This document shows positions 13,288-18,312 of a DNA stretch of 18,312 nucleotides, one piece after another. The stretch spans positions 1 through 18,312 of the forward strand of contig MNUP01000078.1 of assembly GCA_001871075.1 (NCBI GenBank), given 5' to 3'. Both the position numbers and the translations under genes were made by a program. The notes below the pieces were generated by a model. That model saw only the letters and a list, made by a program, of their open reading frames with translations. It searched no databases and was not told the DNA's origin. This DNA is from Candidatus Desantisbacteria bacterium CG1_02_49_89 (GTDB lineage: Bacteria > Desantisbacteria > UBA1551). Position 1 is the stretch's first letter, and each line of letters opens with the position of its first letter.

Positions 13288-15099
13288 TTAATTAAATCTC
13301 CCCGAATTAACGGCACGGTGGTCCTTTTCCAGTTCCTGGTACTGCAGAAGAAGCACCTGCAGTTTTTCCGCGCTCTTTTCCTTTTCTGCCTGCCTTATTT
13401 CTTTTTCTATCGTCTTTTTCCTTTTAATGAACTTTCCTTCCCTGATCTTCCTCACGCAGTCTCCCAGCATCCTTTCCCTGTCAGACTGCTTCCCGGACCC
13501 CTCATCCTCAAATATACCCAGCTCGTCCTGCAGGGAGAGCATTGAGGCTATTCCCGCAAGCTTCTCGTCACCAAGACAATCCATCAGCACCTTGAAATCC
13601 ACACGCCCGCTTTCTTCGAATATCCTGAATATATTATCCACTATCTTCTTGTATCCGGGATTCTCGAAATCCTCCAGCTCCAGATTTTTCCTGATCACTG
13701 GAATAAACGAGCTGTCGCCCAGCATCAGCCTGACTATCATTGACTCTGCCTTTGCCATATCGCTTAATCCGGTTGTTTCCGTAACCGATTTTTTTGTAAA
13801 ATCGCGCTCCGAGAATGCCTGCAGGATCCGGTCGTATTCAGCGTAAACATATTTTTCCAGAAGTTCGAGTTCTTCAGCCAGCTTCTTGAGATAAATGCTC
13901 TTTTTCACCTCGTTCTTCAGCTTTCCTATTACCGGAAGCAGTTCCGCGACTATCTTCTGCTTGCCTTCATTGGTATTCCTGTCGAGTTTCGAAAAAACCC
14001 TTCTGAAATGATAATCCATAAGCGGCAGGGCACCTTCAGCGAGTTTTGCGAATGCGTCCTTCCCGTATTCCCTGATATAACTGTCAGGGTCGCCCGAGGG
14101 AAGCACGAGTATCCTTGGCTCAACATCCCTTTCGACCAGAAGGTCCAGGCCTCTCATGGTAGCCGCTTCCCCGGCAGTATCGGCATCATAGCATATTATC
14201 GGCCTTTCAGCATATCTCCTTAAGAGAGAGATCTGGCTGTCGGTCAGGGCGGTACCCAGGGATGCAACCGCATTTTCTACGCCGTTCTGATAGAGCATGA
14301 GAAAATCCATATAGCCCTCGACTATGATCGCCTCGCCTGTCCTGCGGATCCCCTCTTTGGTAACATTCATCCCGTAAAGTACCCTGCCCTTGCTGAATAC
14401 CTGTGTTTCGGCTGTGTTAAGGTATTTCGGCTCTCCTTCCTCCAGGATCCTTCCGCCAAATCCCAGAACCTTCTGCCTGAGGTCGAATATAGGGAACATC
14501 AGGCGCCTGCGGAAATAGTCCTGCGGATGGCCCTGGTATTCTCCCGATGCAGCCAGGCCCGCCTCCCTCAACTGGCTTATGTGCGTTCCGCTCCCGGTGA
14601 GCTCTTTGACCAGATAACCGCCTCCCGGCGCATATCCTATTTTGAATTTTTCAATTATTTCTTTTGCAAGACCCCGCTTATCAAGGTAGCTCCTGACTTT
14701 CCTGTTCTCTTCCCGCAAAAGGCATGTATGGTAGATCTCTGCCGCTTTTTCGTTTATCTCGAAAAGCGTTTCCTTCTTTTTGGCGCTTTCGGTCTCATAT
14801 TCAGAAGTGACAATGGCAACATTCAGTTTTTGGCCAAGCGATCTGACGGCTTCCGGGAACGGCATGTTCTCCATTTTCATTACAAGATTTATTACATTCC
14901 CCCCTGCGCCGCACCCGAAACAGTGGAAGATCTGCTTGTCAGGGCTTATGACGAATGATGGTGTTTTTTCCTGATGGAAAGGACAAAGCGCTTTAAAATT
15001 CCTGCCTGCCTTTGTCAGCTTGAAATATCCCGAGGCTACCTCGACAATATCAGCCCCTTCTCTTATCTTCTCAATAACGCTTTCAGGTATCTGGGCCAT
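13288..15099 (-). CDS. dnaG: DNA primase
   Basis: Makes RNA primers for lagging-strand synthesis. It has 603 residues, normal for bacterial DnaG. The N-terminal CHC2 zinc-binding domain has C39, H42, C60 and C63 (LCPFHQEKTPSF, FHCFGCGAGG). The RNA polymerase core contains KIGYAPGG, FPIFDLRQKVLGFGGRIL and PKYLNTAETQVFSKG, and the TOPRIM domain has EGYMDFLMLYQNGV and the metal-binding CYDADTAGEAAT. The C-terminal helicase-interaction part (about 440-603) is helical and poorly conserved. The ATG lies 5 nt after the tmk stop; no Shine-Dalgarno is seen, because the palindromic word repeat of the tmk end fills that place. rpoD follows with no gap (TAAATG). Confidence 0.97.
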   Translation of the reverse strand: MAQIPESVIEKIREGADIVEVASGYFKLTKAGRNFKALCPFHQEKTPSFVISPDKQIFHCFGCGAGGNVINLVMKMENMPFPEAVRSLGQKLNVAIVTSEYETESAKKKETLFEINEKAAEIYHTCLLREENRKVRSYLDKRGLAKEIIEKFKIGYAPGGGYLVKELTGSGTHISQLREAGLAASGEYQGHPQDYFRRRLMFPIFDLRQKVLGFGGRILEEGEPKYLNTAETQVFSKGRVLYGMNVTKEGIRRTGEAIIVEGYMDFLMLYQNGVENAVASLGTALTDSQISLLRRYAERPIICYDADTAGEAATMRGLDLLVERDVEPRILVLPSGDPDSYIREYGKDAFAKLAEGALPLMDYHFRRVFSKLDRNTNEGKQKIVAELLPVIGKLKNEVKKSIYLKKLAEELELLEKYVYAEYDRILQAFSERDFTKKSVTETTGLSDMAKAESMIVRLMLGDSSFIPVIRKNLELEDFENPGYKKIVDNIFRIFEESGRVDFKVLMDCLGDEKLAGIASMLSLQDELGIFEDEGSGKQSDRERMLGDCVRKIREGKFIKRKKTIEKEIRQAEKEKSAEKLQVLLLQYQELEKDHRAVNSGRFN

Positions 15100-15104
15100 A
15101 ACTT

Positions 15105-15812
15105 TTAGTTTGCTGGTTTGCTGGTTTTCCGGTTCCCTGGTTTATAGCAAGCTAACCGGCTAACTGGCCAACCAGCGGATTTTTTCAGAAGCTTATCGAT
15201 ATGTTTTTTTATCATTGCGAACGTGCGTTCAGCGGGAGAAACAACCTTGACGATCTTTATCCTGCCGGGTTCCCTGCGCGCAAGGCTCAGGTAGCCGTTC
15301 CTGACCTTTCTGTGGAAAGAGATCCTCTCCTCTTCTATCCTGTCCCTGATATTTTTGCTTTTTGCCCTCAGCAGCCCCGATTTTATATCGGGGCCAAGAT
15401 CAAGGCATATCGTAAGGTCAGGCCTGATGCCTGCGGTTACGCTGCGGTTAAGTACGTCTATCAAGCTTGCGCTGATCCCCCTGCCAAAACCCTGGTAGGC
15501 AACAGTGGCATCCGTAAACCTGTCGGTTACCACAGCCCTGCCTTTTTTATTGAGCGCGGGGATCACTACCTGCCTTATATGCTGCGCCCTGTCCGCCATA
15601 TAAAGAAAAAGCTCGGTATATGCATCGATCTCTTTATTTGAAGGATCAAGTAGTATTTTTCGTATGCTTCTGCCGATCCTTGTACCGCCGGGCTCAAAGG
15701 TCAGAAGAACGCTGTATCCGCGGGCCTGAAGGTAATCCCTGATCAATCCTGTTTGCGTTGTTTTGCCCGTTCCTTCCCCGCCCTCTATGCTAATAAATAT
15801 TCCACGCTTCAT
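15105..15812 (-). CDS. tmk: thymidylate kinase with repeat-derived C-terminal tail
   Basis: Phosphorylates dTMP to dTDP in dTTP synthesis. From the ATG at 15810-15812 it begins MKRGIFISIEGGEGTGKTTQ, with the P-loop GGEGTGKTT at residues 11-19. The dTMP-binding FEPGGT and the DR motif in VVTDRFTDATVAYQGFGRG follow, then a lid-like basic region with an arginine-rich loop (RDRIEEERISFHRKVRNGY). An ATG four codons further upstream is an alternative start. The protein has about 235 residues against the usual 200-215. The last 24 (SAGWPVSRLACYKPGN and on to SKPAN) are encoded by an octamer repeat array (15111-15176) and do not look like part of the kinase fold. Upstream is rfbB, downstream dnaG. 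Confidence 0.95.
   Translation of the reverse strand: MKRGIFISIEGGEGTGKTTQTGLIRDYLQARGYSVLLTFEPGGTRIGRSIRKILLDPSNKEIDAYTELFLYMADRAQHIRQVVIPALNKKGRAVVTDRFTDATVAYQGFGRGISASLIDVLNRSVTAGIRPDLTICLDLGPDIKSGLLRAKSKNIRDRIEEERISFHRKVRNGYLSLARREPGRIKIVKVVSPAERTFAMIKKHIDKLLKKSAGWPVSRLACYKPGNRKTSKPAN
15111..15176 (+). repeat. opposed octamer arrays inside the 3' end of tmk
   Basis: On the plus strand four abutting octamers of form NNCNGGTT (TGCTGGTT, TGCTGGTT, TTCCGGTT, CCCTGGTT; 15111-15142) are followed by an 8-nt spacer (TATAGCAA) and three octamers GCTAACCG, GCTAACTG, GCCAACCA plus GC (15151-15176). The second array is an imperfect reverse complement of the first, so the whole can fold into a hairpin of about 30 nt per arm. 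It reads in frame as the tmk C-terminal tail. Confidence 0.75.
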
Positions 15813-15869
15813 AAAATAGTCCATAACAAAGTTGCAAGTGACCAGATGAAATATGTCCCAAAGGGATCC

Positions 15870-16838
15870 CTAGCATCTTGCCCCTTGTATTTTAGTCAGT
15901 ATTTTCGACCACCATCTTTTATTATCCGCGTACCATTTCACTGTTTTTGCCAGGCCTTCCCTGAAACTTGTCCTGGGCGCCCACCCAAGCTTCCTGACCT
16001 TTTCCGAGTCTATAGAATATCTGCGGTCATGGCCAGGCCTATCCTTGACAAAATTTATCAGCTCTTCACCCCTGCCAAGTTCTTTCAGTATCATCCTGCA
16101 GGTATCTATGTTCTTTTTTTCGTTCCCGCCGCCGATATTGTAAATTTCTCCGGGAACGCCTTTTTGCATTACGGCATCGATCGCCTCACAGTTATCTGCC
16201 ACGTAAATCCAGTCCCTTACGTTCTTGCCATCGCCGTAAACAGGGATCTTTTTATCCTGCATGGCATTCAGAATAACAGTGGGCATGAATTTTTCCGGGT
16301 GCTGGAACGGGCCGAAATTATTTGAGCTGCGTGTAATAATAACGGGAAAGCCGTATGTTATACAATATGACCGGCACAGCATGTCAGAGCTCGCTTTGCT
16401 CGCTGAATAAGGGCTGTTAGGCGCAAGTGGGCTTTCTTCCGTGAATGAACCCTTTTCTGTGGAGCCGTAAACCTCGTCTGTGCTTATCTGGATGAATTTT
16501 TTTACCCCTCGTTTCTTTGCTTCCTCGAGAAGAGTGTATGTTCCCAGCACGTCTGTTTTTACAAAAACCCCCGCATCCGTGATAGACCTGTCTACGTGGG
16601 TCTCGGCTGCGAAATTTATCACAGTTCCGCAGCCTGCCATAGCTTCTGCAACGGCTTTCCTATCGCAGATATCCCCTTTAATAAATATTATATTGTGTAT
16701 TATATCTGACAAATTATCAAGATTGCCCGCATATGTCAAATTATCTAATATTAATATTTTATTAGAGTATTTGCTTAATATATAATGGACGAAGTTGCTA
16801 CCGATGAACCCGGCTCCGCCTGTTACCAGAATTTTCAT
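15870..16838 (-). CDS. rfbB: dTDP-glucose 4,6-dehydratase
   Basis: NAD-dependent short-chain dehydrogenase of the extended type that converts dTDP-glucose to dTDP-4-keto-6-deoxyglucose, a precursor of rhamnose and other surface sugars. The protein has 322 residues. It shows the Rossmann motif GGAGFIGS at about 7-14, DNLTYAGNLDNL, the substrate-binding FAAETHVDRSI, the catalytic triad region ISTDEVYGS with YSASK, RSSNNFGPFQHPEKFMP, and RDWIYVADNC near the nucleotide-binding end. These features separate RmlB from general epimerases. The usual partners rfbA, rfbC and rfbD are not in the window. It has its own promoter and a Shine-Dalgarno (GAGGG, about 4 nt before the ATG). tmk starts 57 nt after its stop. 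Confidence 0.94.
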   Translation of the reverse strand: MKILVTGGAGFIGSNFVHYILSKYSNKILILDNLTYAGNLDNLSDIIHNIIFIKGDICDRKAVAEAMAGCGTVINFAAETHVDRSITDAGVFVKTDVLGTYTLLEEAKKRGVKKFIQISTDEVYGSTEKGSFTEESPLAPNSPYSASKASSDMLCRSYCITYGFPVIITRSSNNFGPFQHPEKFMPTVILNAMQDKKIPVYGDGKNVRDWIYVADNCEAIDAVMQKGVPGEIYNIGGGNEKKNIDTCRMILKELGRGEELINFVKDRPGHDRRYSIDSEKVRKLGWAPRTSFREGLAKTVKWYADNKRWWSKILTKIQGARC

Positions 16839-16905
16839 TCATCCCTCTTGCATAGTGAAGCTTGTTTTTTCCCGCTGCTACCGCCTTTTTAGTATAATTG
16901 TATAT

Positions 16906-16933
16906 ATTATATGCATTTTAGGCAAAAAGTCAA
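16906..16933 (-). promoter_or_regulatory. sigma-70 type promoter of rfbB
   Basis: TTGACT (16933-16928), a 16-bp spacer, and TATAAT (16911-16906) on the minus strand. Transcription would begin near 16899, giving a leader of about 60 nt before the rfbB ATG. It also separates rfbB-tmk-dnaG-rpoD from the toxin-antitoxin operon upstream. Confidence 0.7.
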
Positions 16934-16985
16934 GGATTTTTTCCTGTTTTTTCTGTTATGTGCGTGTCCCTAATAAGCGCGTATG

Positions 16986-17267
16986 TCAGAATTGCTTCAA
17001 TATGCGTTCAAGATACTTTCTCAAAATAACACGCAAAATAATCAATGAATCCTTATTAAGTTGTCTATAAATTGTTCTATAAACACCGCTTCTGAGACGC
17101 CAAAAAGCACCGTTTTTACCGCGGATTTTTTTGCCTTTTGGTGGCCTTGGGAAAGGTTCTTTTTGAAGATTTTTGATGTCAAAGATGATATTCCCATAAT
17201 CTTTAGGTTTTTCTATCTTAATTTCATCCAGTTCGTCCTGCGCTGTTTTAGTCAAAAATATCTTCAT
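16986..17267 (-). CDS. RelE/ParE superfamily toxin
   Basis: The 93-residue basic protein has the RelE/ParE fold pattern: N-terminal strand and helix MKIFLTKTAQDELDEI, a two-helix hairpin with the conserved K-x-L region (LQKEPFPRPPKGKKIRG), then the sheet FWRLRSGVYRTIYRQL, LIILRVILRKYLERIL. In RelE proteins this sheet carries the mRNA-cleaving residues, in ParE it blocks gyrase. RLRSGVYRTIY is the standard family signature, and the final Lys/Arg helix favours a RelE-like ribosome-dependent nuclease, though not decisively. Its ATG directly abuts the antitoxin stop (TAAATG). The local sequence is strongly AT-rich compared with rfbB, suggesting recent acquisition. Confidence 0.9.
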   Translation of the reverse strand: MKIFLTKTAQDELDEIKIEKPKDYGNIIFDIKNLQKEPFPRPPKGKKIRGKNGAFWRLRSGVYRTIYRQLNKDSLIILRVILRKYLERILKQF

Positions 17268-17519
17268 TTAAACCCTTTCACCTTTTAGATAATTTTCAAC
17301 TGAGATAATTTTGCCGGCTGATATATCTTTTTCTGCTTCTTTTAAGAGCTTATTAATGTGTGGGCTATTTGCAATAATAAAATCTTCCACACCCATGTCG
17401 CTGGAAAACGGTATAATGCCAAAGCAAGGTTTGCCTCTTCTGGTTATTATCATTGGCTTTTTTTGCAACGCAATTTTGGGAAAATTCAGTCTTATATCCC
17501 TGACCGTTACGGTTTCCAT
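17268..17519 (-). CDS. Phd/YefM family antitoxin
   Basis: The 83-residue partner of the RelE-like toxin. The N-terminal half METVTVRDIRLNFPKIAL followed by KPMIITRRGKPCFGIIPF is the Phd/YefM DNA-binding fold, in which the VRDxRxNFxxxL helix and ITRRGKP hairpin are diagnostic. The C-terminal half (from about 45) is helical and charged, as in toxin-wrapping tails. GGGAGGT lies about 9 nt before the ATG. A perfect consensus promoter and two direct repeats lie upstream, fitting autorepression by the antitoxin or the antitoxin-toxin complex. Antitoxin-first order with an abutting toxin is the common arrangement. Confidence 0.9.
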   Translation of the reverse strand: METVTVRDIRLNFPKIALQKKPMIITRRGKPCFGIIPFSSDMGVEDFIIANSPHINKLLKEAEKDISAGKIISVENYLKGERV

Positions 17520-17537
17520 ATTTTATACCTCCCTTTT

Positions 17538-17557
17538 ATGTTTCACCGATGTTTCAC
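17538..17557. promoter_or_regulatory. direct-repeat operator of the toxin-antitoxin operon
   Basis: Plus-strand ATGTTTCAC occurs twice, at 17538-17546 and 17549-17557, so the units are spaced 11 bp, one helical turn, and face the same side of the DNA. They lie between the -10 box and the antitoxin Shine-Dalgarno, over the expected transcription start. Phd/YefM antitoxins repress by binding repeats in this position. Confidence 0.6.
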
Positions 17558-17559
17558 AT

Positions 17560-17588
17560 ATTATAACACAAAAAAATGATTATGTCAA
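17560..17588 (-). promoter_or_regulatory. full-consensus sigma-70 promoter of the toxin-antitoxin operon
   Basis: TTGACA (17588-17583), exactly 17 bp, TATAAT (17565-17560) on the minus strand. Both hexamers and the spacing are the consensus, with a T-rich spacer. Start is expected near 17553, within the direct repeats. Such a strong promoter implies tight repression. Confidence 0.88.
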
Positions 17589-17622
17589 GAAAAAATGCAT
17601 TAGAATGTAAAAATCGACAAAT

Positions 17623-17648
17623 AAAAAAAGGTCCTCGTTTTGAGGACC
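17623..17648 (-). terminator. intrinsic terminator behind the PorV-like remnant
   Basis: A 7-bp GGTCCTC/GAGGACC hairpin (17630-17636 with 17642-17648, 5-nt loop) is followed on the minus strand by seven T residues (17629-17623). It closes transcription coming from the outer-membrane-protein remnant and shields the toxin-antitoxin promoter. Confidence 0.9.
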
Positions 17649-17680
17649 CGATTTCTCCGGGCATTCACTCGGCTGCGTTA

Positions 17681-17729
17681 GAATTTCGCAATGAGCGAAA
17701 TTCGGCCCGCCACCACGAATTTGGCGGAT
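17681..17729. repeat. two inverted repeats between remnant gene and its terminator
   Basis: GAATTTCGC/GCGAAATTC (17681-17689 with 17695-17703, 5-nt loop) is a perfect 9-bp hairpin that resembles the two TTTTTCGC/GCGAAAAA hairpins near the tRNA. CCGCCA/TGGCGG (in 17707-17727, 9-nt loop) follows. The function is not evident. Together with the terminator they form a dense 3' untranslated region. Confidence 0.55.
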
Positions 17730-17736
17730 CTTCATC

Positions 17737-18117
17737 TTAGAACTTGGCAATAATCGATATTCGATGTGAGTAACCTAAATCCCCGTAAGGAACGAGGGCA
17801 TAATCTATGTCCAAAATACCGATCTTGAAGCCAACGCCGCAGGTTAGGCCGGCAAGCGCTCCCAGGGTGTTGTTTATCGCGCTGTTATACTTGTATCCTG
17901 CCCTTATGGCAAGCACGGGATGGACCCAGTATTCTATACCTGCTCCCACAGCCCAGATGGAATCAAGGATAGAGTAATTCAGGTCAACAGCAAGAGTAAG
18001 TTTGCTGTCAGTAGATTTATTGGCAATACCTGCTTTTAGGTTCATAGGCAGAGGGCTTGCCTCTAAAATAAACGGGGCTTCGTAGCCTATATTCTGCAGG
18101 GCAAGGCCCATAACCAA
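17737..18117 (-). pseudogene. PorV/PorQ-like outer-membrane beta-barrel protein, C-terminal remnant
   Basis: The 126-residue frame reads as the last part of a PorV/PorQ-type barrel: GLALQNIGYEAPF, PLPMNLKAGIANK, LTLAVDLNYSILDSIWAVGAGIEYWVHPVLAIRAGYKYNS, LAGLTCGVGFKIGILDIDYALVPYGDLGYSHRISIIAKF. It ends in phenylalanine, the normal outer-membrane C-terminal signal. Full-length family members are about 300 residues with a signal peptide; here that is missing. The frame is open a further 26 codons upstream (to about 18195, including YQYKLNKEG just before GLVMG) but has no ATG, and then meets a stop. Beyond it lie word-like non-coding sequence and a foreign terminator. I therefore call it 5'-truncated and probably dead, although the C-terminus and terminator are well kept. 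A TTG start at 18117 with AAGGAAG nearby cannot be wholly excluded. Confidence 0.7.
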
Positions 18118-18260
18118 GCCTTCCTTGTTCAGTTTATACTGATAGAATGAAGGGGATTTTGGGTTAAATGATATGAAAGATGCGTAGATGAAAAGTTATA
18201 AGTTGATGTGAAGGAGATGGGTGGCGTATGGTTTAGTAAGTTGTCTTATTGGGCTACAAT

Positions 18261-18290
18261 AAAAAACCCGTTCTGTTTTTTAGAACGGGT
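18261..18290 (-). terminator. intrinsic terminator of a gene beyond the right edge
   Basis: A 9-bp stem ACCCGTTCT/AGAACGGGT (18266-18274 with 18282-18290, 7-nt loop) is followed on the minus strand by a run of T (18266-18261). The gene it ends must lie to the right of the window. The 18118-18260 stretch between it and the remnant gene shows only loosely repeated ATG/GAT-rich words and no usable reading frame. Confidence 0.88.
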
Positions 18291-18312
18291 CTATAAATAC
18301 CGCCTGAATGAA

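Noticed and set aside
15111-15176. Terminal inverted repeats of an insertion sequence at the tmk end
   Set aside because: The arms are only 8 nt apart and made of tandem octamers; no transposase lies in the window.
16893-16898. Plus-strand TATAAT upstream of rfbB
   Set aside because: No matching -35 box and no plus-strand gene follows; the region is simply AT-rich promoter sequence for the minus strand.

Overview
All supported genes in this 18.3 kb window lie on the minus strand. It is a slow-evolving housekeeping block from a Gram-negative-type bacterium at roughly mid-40s percent GC. Gene content fits an uncultured PVC-like or candidate-phylum lineage, with Omnitrophota as my best guess. 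That guess is inference, resting on a PorV/PorQ-like outer-membrane remnant, a short PheT without its EMAP/tRNA-binding domain, and the order recA-recX-alaS. I see no transposase, integrase, prophage or CRISPR array.

In transcription order, from the right edge leftwards: a terminator at the window edge; a 5'-truncated PorV-like outer-membrane gene with its own terminator (17.6-18.1 kb); a Phd/YefM-RelE type toxin-antitoxin operon with a fully consensus sigma-70 promoter and a direct-repeat operator (17.0-17.6 kb); rfbB with its own promoter; tmk-dnaG-rpoD, a macromolecular-synthesis operon without rpsU; a CAU-anticodon tRNA; infC (apparently AUU-initiated)-rpmI-rplT-pheS-pheT, the classic IF3/L35/L20/PheRS operon; a ZapB-like coiled coil and zapA; a structured RNA right behind zapA that is a good candidate for 6S RNA; rarA; a hicAB toxin-antitoxin pair, thpR and an antitoxin-like small gene; then recA-recX-alaS. 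alaS runs off the left edge.

The genes form a replication, transcription, translation and repair core: primase and primary sigma, thymidylate supply, initiation factor 3, two ribosomal proteins, two aminoacyl-tRNA synthetases, recombinase with its regulator, and a fork-maintenance ATPase. Short overlaps (ATGA for pheS/pheT, 8 nt for recX/alaS and rplT/pheS, directly abutting TAA-ATG for dnaG/rpoD) point to translational coupling. Accessory genes sit in three pockets: hicAB-thpR-orphan antitoxin, the RelE operon, and the PorV remnant.

The least explained signal is in the spacers. Several hold short tandem words of 7, 8 or 11 nt, unrelated in sequence between loci but alike in format: exact unit length, variation concentrated at one or two fixed positions, and in at least three cases opposing arms. 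One of these has been absorbed into the 3' end of tmk and encodes its last two dozen residues. Other points worth attention are the infC AUU start, hairpins that enclose the recA stop codon and recX ribosome binding site, a 60-residue lysine/arginine-rich leader on the primary sigma factor, and a G/C-tract structure with alternative pairings between rpmI and rplT.
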